A stretch of DNA of 64,000 nucleotides from Paremcibacter congregatus (GTDB taxonomy: Bacteria > Pseudomonadota > Alphaproteobacteria > Sphingomonadales > Emcibacteraceae): assembly GCF_006385135.1 (NCBI RefSeq), contig NZ_CP041025.1, forward strand, positions 3,565,501 to 3,629,500, read 5' to 3'. A model generated the notes under the pieces. The model was not told the origin of the DNA, made no database searches, and saw only the letters and a list, made by a program, of their open reading frames with translations. The translations under genes and the position numbers were made by a program. Shown piece after piece: positions 1-8,504 of the stretch. Each line of letters starts with the position of its first letter. Within the stretch, counting starts at the first letter, position 1.

Positions 1-517
1 CTGGATCGGCGACCGGGATATCGCGGTGCTCACCCTGCTCTATGGTGGAGGCTTGCGGATTTCGGAGGCTCTGGGGCTCAATGGCCGCGACTGGCCCGAA
101 CCGGGCGCCAATGGCGATATGCTGACCGTGCGCGGCAAACGCAACAAGGAACGGCTGGTGCCGTTGTTGCCGGTGGTGACGCAGGCGGTCGAGGCCTATC
201 GCCGCAGTTGCCCCTATGGCCTTCTCCCCGACGGGCCGTTATTCGTCGGCGCCCGCGGCGGCCGCCTCAATGCCCGCATGATACAGCTTTCAATGGAAAG
301 ACTGCGCGCCCGTCTTGGCCTGCCGCCGTCCGCCACCCCCCACGCCCTGCGCCACAGTTTCGCCACCCATTTGCTGACCAAGGGCGGCGATCTGCGTACG
401 ATACAAGAATTGCTCGGCCATGCGTCTCTGGCCACCACCCAGCATTACACCGAGGTGGACACCGCCTATCTGATGGATGTCTATCGCAACGCCCACCCGC
501 GAGCGCGGGAAGAGTGA
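1..517 (+). CDS. xerC: Tyrosine recombinase XerC, 3' part only
   Basis: The reading frame is open from the left edge (phase starting at base 2), so the N-terminal SAM-like domain and first part of the catalytic domain lie outside the window. What is visible is the catalytic domain of a tyrosine recombinase. It has the first catalytic Arg in GGLRISEAL, the catalytic Lys in RGKRNKER, the HALRH motif (His and second Arg), GHASLATTQHYT (third His) and the nucleophile Tyr. The C-terminal end AHPRA resembles chromosomal XerC of alphaproteobacteria. XerC acts with XerD at dif to resolve chromosome dimers in the cytoplasm. An integrase of a mobile element is less likely because no mobile genes follow, but the missing N-terminus limits certainty. 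Confidence 0.82.
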   Translation, partial: WIGDRDIAVLTLLYGGGLRISEALGLNGRDWPEPGANGDMLTVRGKRNKERLVPLLPVVTQAVEAYRRSCPYGLLPDGPLFVGARGGRLNARMIQLSMERLRARLGLPPSATPHALRHSFATHLLTKGGDLRTIQELLGHASLATTQHYTEVDTAYLMDVYRNAHPRAREE

Positions 518-546
518 CGGGCCAAAAGAAAAGCGTCATCCCCTGA

Positions 547-601
547 GGCCCCCAAAGAAAGATGGTTTCCATCCTGCAATGGAATGACGAGGAAGGGGGC
601 C
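547..601. repeat. Nested imperfect inverted repeat downstream of xerC
   Basis: The outer arms GGCCCCC (547–553) and GGGGGCC (595–601) enclose an inner palindrome TTCCAT-N6-ATGGAA. The layout, including GGAATGACGA, resembles dispersed palindromic repeats found between bacterial genes. It could also act as a weak terminator for xerC, but no strong T-run follows. Whether it recurs in the genome cannot be seen here. Confidence 0.35.
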
Positions 602-640
602 CTGCATAAAAGGACACCCAATATTATCTGAAAAGAGTTA

Positions 641-1249
641 CTATTTTTCTCCGGCCATTTCGATGAAGGCTCTATGGGTTTCTCGATAAGACGGCCGTTG
701 CCGGATACGCGCTACATAGGCTGCAACCTTGGGGGATGCATCGATCAAACTAAAGGCCATTGAGAAGTCCAGCAGGCCGCCAAAAACGACGTCAGCAGCG
801 GTGAATTGCGCACCAAGCGCCCACCCGGTTTCGGGGGTCATGGCTTCTACAGTTGCCAAGACCCGAGGCATATCTCCCCATCCAGCCGATCTGGGATCGG
901 GGTGCTCTAGGCCAGAAGCTGCGAGAGAAAATGCGGGCTCAATTGTGTTGCCTGCGACAAACAGATAGCGGTAATAAGCCCCCCGATCAACAGAACCTAT
1001 GGCAGGGGCAAGCCTCTTTTCCGGAAACTTGTCAGCGAGATATGCGCAGATGGCAGCCACCTCCGTCACCACTGTTTCCCCATCCACAAGGACAGGCAGC
1101 TTACCCATCGGATTGATTTTCCGAAAGTCCGGCAAACTCTTCTCGTCCGTTGTAAAGTCGATGATGATTTGCTCGTGCGGCGCATCAAGTTCTTTGAGCA
1201 TCCAGTCAGTCGTGACTGCCCTGCTCATTGGATTAAAGTAGTGCTTCAT
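641..1249 (-). CDS. Glutathione S-transferase family protein
   Basis: A 202-residue cytosolic GST-type protein. The N-terminal thioredoxin-fold domain (about residues 1–75) carries the glutathione-binding cis-Pro block GKLPVLVDG and the following TEVAAICAYLADKFP. The all-alpha C-terminal domain has the AQFTAADVVFGG N-capping motif. An early Ser (NPMSRA, residue 9) could be the thiol-activating residue. It stands alone and is divergent from the WYL-domain regulator at 1386, which may control it. GSTs of this type conjugate or reduce electrophiles with glutathione; the substrate cannot be inferred. A GAGGA stretch about ten bases upstream supports the start at 1249. Confidence 0.85.
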   Translation of the reverse strand: MKHYFNPMSRAVTTDWMLKELDAPHEQIIIDFTTDEKSLPDFRKINPMGKLPVLVDGETVVTEVAAICAYLADKFPEKRLAPAIGSVDRGAYYRYLFVAGNTIEPAFSLAASGLEHPDPRSAGWGDMPRVLATVEAMTPETGWALGAQFTAADVVFGGLLDFSMAFSLIDASPKVAAYVARIRQRPSYRETHRAFIEMAGEK

Positions 1250-1346
1250 GTTTAGAGGTCCTCATAGCCAAGTGGCCAGGTTGAAAGATAAATTGATGAT
1301 CAGGGGCTATTTCCATTTAGCGTGAAATATTCCCGGTGGTTTGAAG

Positions 1347-1378
1347 TATATGGTTATTTATGCCGTTATATGGCATAT
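1347..1378. promoter_or_regulatory. Candidate operator between GST and WYL regulator genes
   Basis: An inverted repeat TATGCC-N7-GGCATA spans 1359–1377, just upstream of the regulator start at 1386. In addition TATATGG occurs twice, 20 bases apart (1347 and 1367), which is two helical turns. The position in the divergent promoter region suggests an autoregulatory site for the adjacent regulator. Binding is inferred only. Confidence 0.4.
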
Positions 1379-1385
1379 TAAATTC

Positions 1386-2120
1386 ATGACAAACACCAGC
1401 TTTGACCAACGTGCTGAGCGGCGTAACCGCCTCATCGGCCTGCTTCGATCTGAGGAACACTGGAAGACCTCAGACTTACGCGAACATCTGGGTATTAGCC
1501 AGCGTACATTGATGCGTGAGCTGGCAGAACTCAGGCTTGCCGGTTATCCCATTGAATCGGACAGGGGGCGTGGGGGTGGCATTCGTTTGAATGGCAGGTG
1601 GGGAATTGAGCGCCTGAATTTAAACCATCAGGAGGTCGTTGAATTGATCCTCTCCTTAGCGATTATGGAGTCCCTGCAATCCCCCTTGCTAACGGGCAAT
1701 CTGAAAGCTATCAAGCAAAAGCTTTTCCAGGCCTTCCCTCAACAGCAGCGGAGCACCGTCAGCAATATCCGTAAACGTATAATGATTGGCGACAATGCGA
1801 AAGCAAACATAGTATCTCATTACACGCCACCGGCACGGCGAATTTCCGAGAGTCTGGCGGAATCATTTTTACAACAGAATTGCGTGGAGATAGACTATCA
1901 ATCCGAGGCAGGAGAACGCACTCTTCGCGTGATTGAGGCGCAGTATATACTGCTGAATTGGCCCATATGGTATATCATCGCCTGGGATCACCTTCGGTTG
2001 TCATCCCGTGTGTTCCGAATTGATCGCATTAAGAAGGCGCGACTTGTTGACAGCCGCTTCCAACTTCGCCCAAAAAATATGTTCACAGATATGTACATGC
2101 CGTTTTATCAAACAATTTAG
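1386..2120 (+). CDS. YafY-type transcriptional regulator with HTH and WYL domains
   Basis: A 244-residue regulator. Residues about 8–60 form a winged HTH of the HTH_11/DeoR-like type (RNRLIGLLRSEE, LGISQRTLMRELAELR, then the GRGGGIRL wing). The C-terminal half is a WYL-like ligand domain (VEIDYQSEAGERTLRVIEAQ, followed by LNWPIWYIIAWDH). WYL proteins sense small ligands or nucleic acids and regulate nearby genes. I prefer the ATG at 1386 to the upstream TTG at 1341, because the HTH starts normally from there and the palindrome would otherwise lie inside the gene. No good ribosome-binding site is visible, so the mRNA may be near-leaderless. The divergent GST is the most likely target. Confidence 0.82.
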   Translation: MTNTSFDQRAERRNRLIGLLRSEEHWKTSDLREHLGISQRTLMRELAELRLAGYPIESDRGRGGGIRLNGRWGIERLNLNHQEVVELILSLAIMESLQSPLLTGNLKAIKQKLFQAFPQQQRSTVSNIRKRIMIGDNAKANIVSHYTPPARRISESLAESFLQQNCVEIDYQSEAGERTLRVIEAQYILLNWPIWYIIAWDHLRLSSRVFRIDRIKKARLVDSRFQLRPKNMFTDMYMPFYQTI

Positions 2121-2163
2121 GCATAGCCGCTCTAGACATGCTTCCGGGCCTCAAAGGCGAGCT

Positions 2164-2979
2164 CTACATCAGATCGTCAAATGCTGCGGTGCTTTTGGTC
2201 AGGGCGGCCGTGGCGCCTTTCATGACATCCTGAAAAGACAGCATGCCGGCGTTCCATGACGCGATATAATCCAGCCCTTCCTGCAGACCGTGATCGCGGG
2301 TATGGTTGAGCATCACCTTGGTGCCACTGACCGCCAGAGGAGATTTTGCGGCGATGGTGGCGGCAATCTGTTTGACATGGGCGAGCAAGGCTTCATGATC
2401 CTCCGCCACATGAGTGACATACCCCGTCGCGAAAGCTTCATCGGCATGATATTTGCGGCCGGTATAGGCCAGTTCGCGCATCAGGCCGTCCGGGATCTGG
2501 CGCGGCATGCGCTGCAGGGTGCCGACATCGGCGACCATGCCGATATTGACTTCCTGAATGATAAAGTAAGCGTCCGCAGAGGCATAGCGCATGTCACAGG
2601 CCGAGACCAGATCGACCCCGGCGCCGAAACAACCGCCCTGAACCGCCGCCAGTACCGGCACCCGGCAGTTGTCAATCGCTTCAAAGGCACCTTGCAGATA
2701 TTTGATCTTGCGCCGCATCATATCCATCGCCCGGGCCGGGTCGGCGTCCTGCGGCGGCAGCAGCGACTGGAGATAACCGAGATCGATCCCGGCGGTGAAA
2801 TGTTTGCCGGTGGAGGCGATGATCGCCACCCGCACATCCGGATCGTCATTGATCTGACGAAAGACCTCGCCGCACTCGTCCCAGAAATCCGCCCCCATGG
2901 CGTTGATCTTCTCCGGCTTGTTGAGGGTGACAACCGCCACATGATCCGCGATTTCCAGAGATAAGGATTGATAGTCCAT
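2164..2979 (-). CDS. Crotonase family protein, dienoyl-CoA isomerase-like
   Basis: A 271-residue crotonase-fold enzyme. The CoA-binding oxyanion-hole motifs are HFTAGIDL (residues 60–67) and GGCFGAGVDL (115–124). Three acidic residues match the catalytic trio of delta3,5-delta2,4-dienoyl-CoA isomerase (ECH1) in both spacing and context: Asp123, Glu143 (QEVNIG) and Asp151 (ADVGTLQR). Simple enoyl-CoA hydratases lack the ADVGTLQR signature. The likely role is shifting double bonds during beta-oxidation of unsaturated fatty acids with odd-position double bonds. GGGAGG upstream of the ATG is a strong ribosome-binding site. It is a single-gene unit with no beta-oxidation partner adjacent. The isomerase call rests on family motifs. 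Confidence 0.85.
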   Translation of the reverse strand: MDYQSLSLEIADHVAVVTLNKPEKINAMGADFWDECGEVFRQINDDPDVRVAIIASTGKHFTAGIDLGYLQSLLPPQDADPARAMDMMRRKIKYLQGAFEAIDNCRVPVLAAVQGGCFGAGVDLVSACDMRYASADAYFIIQEVNIGMVADVGTLQRMPRQIPDGLMRELAYTGRKYHADEAFATGYVTHVAEDHEALLAHVKQIAATIAAKSPLAVSGTKVMLNHTRDHGLQEGLDYIASWNAGMLSFQDVMKGATAALTKSTAAFDDLM

Positions 2980-3024
2980 GGGGCAGTCCTCCCGTAATGA
3001 GCCTGAGAAATTAAAACAGTCGTT

Positions 3025-3639
3025 TCAGGTCATACTGTAGGTAAAACCGGCCCGCCTCGCAAGCCTATATCCCAATAAAATAATCAGGATACCCAGATGG
3101 ATCAACGGTTCGCGCAGGTCGGCCTTGACCATCATGATATTATGAACCACCGCCAATGCGCCGATGACATAAATCAGCTGGTGCAATTTTATCCATTTCT
3201 TGCCCAGGCGCCTGACCCAGCCTTTGGTCGAGGTCACCGCCAGCGGGATCAGCAACGTCGCGGCAATCATGCCGAAAGTGATCGCCGGGCGCTTGATGAC
3301 ATCCTTGATGATCGTCGCCCAGTCAAAGAAATGATCGAGAACCATGAAATTCACCAGATGCAGCATCACATAGAAGAAGGCATACAGTCCGATCATCCGG
3401 CGAAACTGGATTAACCGGTTCCAGCCGAACACCTGCCGGAGCGGCGTAAGCGCCAGACCGAGCAAGATCAGGCGAATCGCCCAGTCTCCGGTATATTGAT
3501 TGATATATTGAATCGGATTGGCGGTCAGTGCATGATCCTGATAATCATACAGCAACCAGCCCTGCCAGAACAGCCACAGGGCCGGCAGCAGGGCCAACAG
3601 ATGCACGATCGCTTTCTGATAAAACAGGGACAGGCGCAT
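3025..3639 (-). CDS. msrQ: MsrQ, haem-binding membrane subunit of the methionine sulfoxide reductase system
   Basis: A 204-residue integral membrane protein with about six hydrophobic helices, of the ferric reductase-like family (formerly YedZ). Conserved His residues lie in helices, for example FYVMLHLVNF and KLHQLIYVIG, and would bind haem b. MsrQ takes electrons from the quinone pool or a flavin reductase and passes them to the periplasmic MsrP. I place the start at the ATG that overlaps the msrP stop (ATGA at 3636–3639). A longer upstream frame exists but reads through msrP in another frame and has no family resemblance. The overlap indicates translational coupling with msrP. Confidence 0.9.
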   Translation of the reverse strand: MRLSLFYQKAIVHLLALLPALWLFWQGWLLYDYQDHALTANPIQYINQYTGDWAIRLILLGLALTPLRQVFGWNRLIQFRRMIGLYAFFYVMLHLVNFMVLDHFFDWATIIKDVIKRPAITFGMIAATLLIPLAVTSTKGWVRRLGKKWIKLHQLIYVIGALAVVHNIMMVKADLREPLIHLGILIILLGYRLARRAGFTYSMT

Positions 3640-4604
3640 CAGTAAAATTTCTTCAAATTCATGCCGGCATAGAGATGCGCCACTTCCTCGCCGTAGCCAT
3701 TGAACATCAACGTCTTGCGGCGGCGGAATTCCCCGATGCGGCGCTCGTTGGCCTGGGACCAGCGCGGGTGATCGATCTCCGGATTGACGTTGGCGTAAAA
3801 GCCATATTCGTTGGGGGCGAGCTCGTTCCAGCTGTTGCGGGGCATGCGGTCGGTGAAACTGATGCGGACAATGGATTTGATGCCTTTGAAACCGTATTTC
3901 CACGGCACCACCAGGCGCAGCGGCGCGCCATTCTGATTGGGCAGGCTCTGGCCATAAAGCCCCACCGCCATCAGGGTCAGGGGATGCATCGCCTCATCGA
4001 GCCGCAGGCCTTCGACGTAAGGCCAGTTGATCACCCGGCGGCGTTGTCCCGGCATCTGTTTGTGATCTTCCAGGGTTTCGAAGCGGATATATTTGGCTTT
4101 CGACGTGGGACCGAGCCGGGTGATGATGTCTTTCAGGGGCACCCCGACCCAGGGGATCACCATCGACCAGGCCTCGACGCAGCGCATGCGATATAGCCGT
4201 TCTTCCATGGTGTGAGGGGAAATCAGATCATCCAGACTGTACGTGCCGGGCTTGTCCACATGACCATCGACTTTCACGCTCCAGGGATCGGTGATCAGGG
4301 TATGGGCGTTTTTCGCCGGGTCATCCTTGCCGGTGCCAAACTCATAGAAATTGTTATAGGTGGTCACCGCCTTGAAAGGGGTCGGCCGTTCGTCCGTGTC
4401 ATAGGCGCTGATTTTACGAACGCCTTGCAAAGCCGCAGATTGCGCGGCGGCCTTGGGGACGGCAATCCCCACAGCGGCCGTGGCGGCGACACCGGCGCCG
4501 ATCCGGGCAGCGTCGGCCATAAAGTCGCGTCTGCCGTGATAGAGGCGTTCCGGCGTGATCTCGCTGGATTTCACATCCGAGGCTTTTAGAAATTTAAATA
4601 ACAT
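3639..4604 (-). CDS. msrP: MsrP, periplasmic molybdopterin protein-methionine sulfoxide reductase
   Basis: A 321-residue catalytic subunit (formerly YedY). The N-terminus has a twin-arginine signal, [11 protein letters not shown] followed by an Ala-rich hydrophobic stretch and AAAQSA as the likely cleavage region. The sulfite-oxidase-fold domain contains RMRCVEAW with Cys142 as the molybdenum ligand. It also has GVPLKDII and the C-terminal block [11 protein letters not shown] seen in the family. It repairs oxidised methionines in periplasmic proteins, both R and S forms. It is first in a two-gene operon with msrQ, overlapping by four bases. The length is normal for the family. Confidence 0.93.
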   Translation of the reverse strand: MLFKFLKASDVKSSEITPERLYHGRRDFMADAARIGAGVAATAAVGIAVPKAAAQSAALQGVRKISAYDTDERPTPFKAVTTYNNFYEFGTGKDDPAKNAHTLITDPWSVKVDGHVDKPGTYSLDDLISPHTMEERLYRMRCVEAWSMVIPWVGVPLKDIITRLGPTSKAKYIRFETLEDHKQMPGQRRRVINWPYVEGLRLDEAMHPLTLMAVGLYGQSLPNQNGAPLRLVVPWKYGFKGIKSIVRISFTDRMPRNSWNELAPNEYGFYANVNPEIDHPRWSQANERRIGEFRRRKTLMFNGYGEEVAHLYAGMNLKKFY

Positions 4605-4760
4605 GACTCATTTTACCTTTGATTTCAGTCCCGGTAGAGATATTAGGCGAAACATATGTCGAATTCCAATAACAGCGCTTCACGTTATCGCGATAATCCG
4701 TTATCACAGGGCTTTATACGGACATGTGAGTCCAATGGTTTCGATTTTTAAGGATTATAT

Positions 4761-6563
4761 ATGGCGCCCCCTCTACTGACCATCACCGAAATGGCCCTGC
4801 GCTTTGGCGAGACTCCCCTGTTCGAAGGGCTGGAGCTGTCTATTGGCGACCGGGACCGGATCAGTCTGGTGGGCCGCAACGGCTCCGGCAAATCGACCCT
4901 GATGAAAGTCATCGCCGGACAGGTGGAAGCCGATTACGGCGAACGCTTCCTGCAGCCCGGCTGCCATGTGACCTATCTTGATCAGGAACCGGACCTCTCC
5001 GGATATGACACCCTGCATGATTATGTGGCCAGCGGCCTGAGCGAGGCGTCACAGGAGGAAACCTACCGGGTGGACATCATTCTGGAAGACATCAAGCTCG
5101 ACCCGCTGCTCGACCCGACCAAACTGTCCGGTGGCGAGGGTCGGCGCGCGGCGCTGGCGCGGGCGCTGATCAGCGATGCGGATATCCTGCTGCTGGATGA
5201 GCCGACCAACCATCTCGACATTCAGACCATTCAGTGGCTGGAAGAGTCTCTGGCCGAATTTCGCGGCGGACTGGTGATCATCAGCCATGACAGGACCTTC
5301 CTCAATAATGTCACCAACACCACCTTCTGGCTCGACCGGGGCCGGGTGCGGCGGCTCGATAAAGGCTTCGCCCATTTCGAGGAATGGTCGGAAACCATCA
5401 TCGAGCAGGAACGGGTCGAACGCGCCAAGCTCGACAAACTGATCGAAAAAGAAACCGACTGGTCCCATAAAGGCATCACCGCCCGGCGCAAACGCAACAT
5501 GGGCCGGATGCGCAATCTCTGGGCCCTGCGCGAACAACGCGCCGACCAGATCGCCGTCACCGGACAGGCGAAACTGGGACTGGAAAGCGGCAAGGCGGCC
5601 GGCAAGAAGGTCATTGAGGCGAAAGACATCTCCAAATCCTTTAATGGCGAGGTGATTTTCGAGCCTTTCTCTCTGCGGGTCATGCGCGGCGACCGCATCG
5701 GCATCATCGGCCCTAACGGGGTCGGCAAAACCACGCTTCTGAAAGTGCTCACAGGACAACTTGCCCCCGATACCGGCACCGTCACCCACGGCACCAACCT
5801 GGAAATCACCTTCCTTGATCAAAAGCGCGCCCTGCTGGATGAAAATGCGACCCTATGGGATACGCTAAGCGACGGCGGTGATCACATCATGGTGCGTGGT
5901 CATTCAAAACATATCGTGTCTTACCTGAAAGATTTCCTGTTTGACGCGGGCCAGGTGCGCAGCCCGGTCAGTTCCCTGTCCGGCGGCGAGAAAAATCGCC
6001 TGGTGCTGGCCAAGACGCTGGCGCTGCCGACCAATTTCCTGATCCTTGATGAACCCACCAACGATCTGGATATGGACACCCTGGACCTGCTGCAGGACAT
6101 GCTCGGCGAGTATGACGGCACGCTTATTCTGGTCAGCCATGACCGGGACTTCCTCGACCGGATTGTTACCTCGTCCTTGGTGCTGGAAGGCGACGGCAAG
6201 GTCCTCGAATATCCCGGCGGCTATCAGGATTACATCCGTCAACGCGCCAGCCGCAAGGCAGAAGAAGCGGCAGCGGCCGCTGCGGCAAAAAAGGCGGCGA
6301 AACCGGTGGACGCCCCGCAAAACCGGGCGGTCAAACTGAGCTACAAACACCAGCGGGCGCTGGAAAACCTGCCAAAGGAAATCGCCAAGCTGGAATCCGA
6401 TATCACCAAATTTCAGATTAAACTCGGCGAGGTGGACTTTTACAGCAAGGACCCGGAGGGCTTCTCCAAGATCAACCGGGCACTGGAAGCGGCCATGGCC
6501 GATCTCGCGGCCAAGGAAGAAGAATGGCTGGAGCTTGAAATGCTGCGGGAAGAGATGAAATAA
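4761..6563 (+). CDS. uup: ABC-F family ATPase, Uup type
   Basis: A 600-residue soluble protein with two ABC ATPase domains and no membrane segments. Domain 1 has Walker A GRNGSGKST (about residue 38), signature LSGGEGRR and LLLDEPTNHLD. Domain 2 has GPNGVGKTT (about 317), LSGGEKNR and LILDEPTNDLD. The linker between them is charged and helical. The C-terminus, after an Ala/Lys-rich stretch, is a coiled coil (LPKEIAKLESDI to the end), which distinguishes Uup from EttA and YheS. ABC-F proteins act on the ribosome, and Uup also affects recombination intermediates and transposon excision. AAGGA six bases upstream supports the start. A terminator hairpin follows at 6739. Confidence 0.9.
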   Translation: MAPPLLTITEMALRFGETPLFEGLELSIGDRDRISLVGRNGSGKSTLMKVIAGQVEADYGERFLQPGCHVTYLDQEPDLSGYDTLHDYVASGLSEASQEETYRVDIILEDIKLDPLLDPTKLSGGEGRRAALARALISDADILLLDEPTNHLDIQTIQWLEESLAEFRGGLVIISHDRTFLNNVTNTTFWLDRGRVRRLDKGFAHFEEWSETIIEQERVERAKLDKLIEKETDWSHKGITARRKRNMGRMRNLWALREQRADQIAVTGQAKLGLESGKAAGKKVIEAKDISKSFNGEVIFEPFSLRVMRGDRIGIIGPNGVGKTTLLKVLTGQLAPDTGTVTHGTNLEITFLDQKRALLDENATLWDTLSDGGDHIMVRGHSKHIVSYLKDFLFDAGQVRSPVSSLSGGEKNRLVLAKTLALPTNFLILDEPTNDLDMDTLDLLQDMLGEYDGTLILVSHDRDFLDRIVTSSLVLEGDGKVLEYPGGYQDYIRQRASRKAEEAAAAAAAKKAAKPVDAPQNRAVKLSYKHQRALENLPKEIAKLESDITKFQIKLGEVDFYSKDPEGFSKINRALEAAMADLAAKEEEWLELEMLREEMK

Positions 6564-6738
6564 GGCCGAAATTTTTACGCCCCGCCCCTTGAATTCAATC
6601 CTTCATGTCCCATATCTAATATGTAGTTCGGGCCCTTCAATAGCTTGTCACACCTTCCTCAGATGACTATTGAACCGGACTATGTGGTGAGAGGTTTTCC
6701 CTCCCCCTTCCTCTCACAAGTGCTTATTGCACAACACT

Positions 6739-6770
6739 GCCCGGTTCAGAAAATGGACCGGGCCTTTTTT
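6739..6770 (+). terminator. Rho-independent terminator
   Basis: GCCCGGT (6739–6745) pairs with ACCGGGC (6757–6763) and is followed by a six-T run. It lies about 175 bases after the ABC-F gene and before the next gene on the same strand, so it separates the two transcripts. Confidence 0.8.
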
Positions 6771-6837
6771 ATGGATATCTCCTTGAGTCTGCCGCCCTGA
6801 AGGCTTAACTATAAGACAGTTTGATAAAGGATGGCTT

Positions 6838-7419
6838 ATGGACGACGACTTTGAAATTGACGCACTGGAAGAATATCCCACTCTGGTGCTGGTGGCGCGT
6901 TTCGCCAAGCTGATCCCGCGCACTGACTGGTTCCGCTATGTAGGGGAACCGCTGGAAAAGGAAGTGGTCGAGAAATCCCGCGCCTATCTGGACGCTCTCG
7001 GCTTTCCCGAAGCCACCCCGGCAGAGGTCGAAGACTGGCAGGAAGCCGCCGCCTCTCTCGAAACCAACGACTGGAACAGCCCGTTCTGGGAAGTGGAGCA
7101 ACAGTTGCTCTCTGCCTTGTCCGTGGAAATTACCGAAACCCTGGATCCCCAGTTACTGGAGATGGTGCTCGCCCATGTGACCAGCGTCGCGTCGGAATAT
7201 GTCGGCGAAGGCGTTATGGCCGCGGCGGAACGCTGGGGCATGGAAGATGAAGAACTGCTCAAGGCCGCCATCGGTGAAGGCGTTCAGGCCTGCTATCAGG
7301 CGGCGTTGGTGATTGCCGCCGGGGTCGGGGACGATCATCCTTTCGCACTCAAATATCAGCTGTATGAAACCGGCTGGTGGCCGCTTGGTGTGATGGGCAA
7401 CAGCTTCAATATCTTTTGA
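6838..7419 (+). CDS. Hypothetical acidic protein, 193 residues
   Basis: I do not recognise the family. The protein is acidic and soluble, with many Glu/Asp and Trp residues (for example EDWQEAAASLETNDWN and the C-terminal ETGWWPLGVMGNSFNIF). It has no signal peptide and no clear membrane helix. A segment around residues 115–165 (LAHVTSVASEYVGEGVMAAAERWG and on) looks all-helical. AAGGATGG just upstream is a good ribosome-binding site, and codon use matches the neighbours, so the gene is probably real. It is flanked by terminators at 6739 and 7462 and so is transcribed alone. Confidence 0.7.
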   Translation: MDDDFEIDALEEYPTLVLVARFAKLIPRTDWFRYVGEPLEKEVVEKSRAYLDALGFPEATPAEVEDWQEAAASLETNDWNSPFWEVEQQLLSALSVEITETLDPQLLEMVLAHVTSVASEYVGEGVMAAAERWGMEDEELLKAAIGEGVQACYQAALVIAAGVGDDHPFALKYQLYETGWWPLGVMGNSFNIF

Positions 7420-7461
7420 ATTCACGTTTAATGATCTAGCCAAGTGTAACCTGAACCGCAG

Positions 7462-7498
7462 TACCACCTTTGGAACATATTTAGGTGGTATTAGTTTT
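7462..7498 (+). terminator. Rho-independent terminator
   Basis: TACCACCT (7462–7469) and AGGTGGTA (7483–7490) form an eight-base stem with a 13-base loop, followed by TTAGTTTT. It lies 43 bases after the hypothetical gene ending at 7419. It isolates that gene from the metallo-beta-lactamase gene at 7539. Confidence 0.7.
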
Positions 7499-7538
7499 AT
7501 CGATTCATTTTTTTGAAGAATATGTGAAAGGCTAAAAT

Positions 7539-8351
7539 ATGAGAATGATGTATGTTTTGACGATATTTGTGTTCGGACTCAGCCATAGCCTGACCACCAT
7601 ACAACTATCTGAAGCATATTCCGAAAAGAGTGTTCCTGAACGCACAGAATTTGAACGAGATGGGATTCACTTTAAAAAACTTAGTGAGCTTGTATGGATG
7701 CATACAAGTTATATTCATCTTGAGAAAGGAAGCGTCGTTCCTTCTAACGGCCTCATTATCGTTGCTGAGCATGGGGCGACCCTCGTTGATACCGCCTGGA
7801 ACAACGATCAAACCAAAGTAATACTGAATTGGGCCTATGAAACATTAGGAAGGCGCATAACGTCCGCTGTATTTACCCATGCGCATTCCGATAAGATGGG
7901 TGGTGTGCAAGCTCTCAAAAATTACGGTGTAGCCACCTACGCTCACCCCTTGACAAATGCTCTTGCGCCAGACCGTGGCTTGGTTTCTGCCGAATTCGAT
8001 CTTCTCGTTTTGGAAAATGGAACGGCAAAAGTGTCAGGTGAGCGCGCCGCGAATGACCTTACGCTGCTATCTGTTTTTTATCCGGGCCCAGGGCATTCGG
8101 AAGACAATATAATTGTTCACGTGAAAGGAACAAATATCCTTTTTGGAGGGTGCCTTGTTCGGCCGGGTGGTGCAACATCACTGGGAAATACTTCAGATGG
8201 ATCGATACCGCACTGGGACAGCAGCATTGAAAATATATCACAGCGCTTCCCAAAGGCAAATATTGTGATTCCAAGTCATGGAGTACCTGCCGGACGGGAT
8301 TTGTTGTCTCTTACCATTGAGCTTGTTCGCAAAGCGAGGCAGGCTGAATAA
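7539..8351 (+). CDS. Subclass B1 metallo-beta-lactamase, NDM-like
   Basis: A 270-residue MBL-fold protein with an N-terminal signal peptide (hydrophobic residues about 3–20), so probably periplasmic. All B1 zinc ligands are present: His114, His116 and Asp118 (THAHSDKMGG), His186 (YPGPGHSEDN), Cys205 (LFGGCLVR) and His247 (PSHG). Further blocks recall NDM: VWMHTSY, SNGLII, VDTAWNNDQT, VFYPGPGH and TSLGN. The residue that is often the substrate-binding Lys224 of B1 enzymes is Arg208 here. B1 enzymes hydrolyse penicillins, cephalosporins and carbapenems. The gene is visibly more A/T-rich than its neighbours and stands alone after a terminator, which suggests acquisition. No integron or IS is visible. 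GAAAGG lies upstream of the ATG. Activity against drugs is inferred. Confidence 0.88.
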   Translation: MRMMYVLTIFVFGLSHSLTTIQLSEAYSEKSVPERTEFERDGIHFKKLSELVWMHTSYIHLEKGSVVPSNGLIIVAEHGATLVDTAWNNDQTKVILNWAYETLGRRITSAVFTHAHSDKMGGVQALKNYGVATYAHPLTNALAPDRGLVSAEFDLLVLENGTAKVSGERAANDLTLLSVFYPGPGHSEDNIIVHVKGTNILFGGCLVRPGGATSLGNTSDGSIPHWDSSIENISQRFPKANIVIPSHGVPAGRDLLSLTIELVRKARQAE

Positions 8352-8504
8352 ATTTTGCGGAGATATATGGTGCGTTAAGTCATGGGTATATTGTTGGATC
8401 CTGGGGGGCGTTGTTTAAAAAGATACCAGTTGAACTTGATCCATTCAACGCGTGCCCTTAAAGTCTATCTAAATTAGTCATGTTAAGGTATTGAGGAAAC
8501 GACG

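Noticed and set aside
1-517. Reading the recombinase as an integrase of a mobile element.
   Set aside because: No other mobile-element genes, att repeats or tRNA target lie nearby, and the C-terminal end fits housekeeping XerC.
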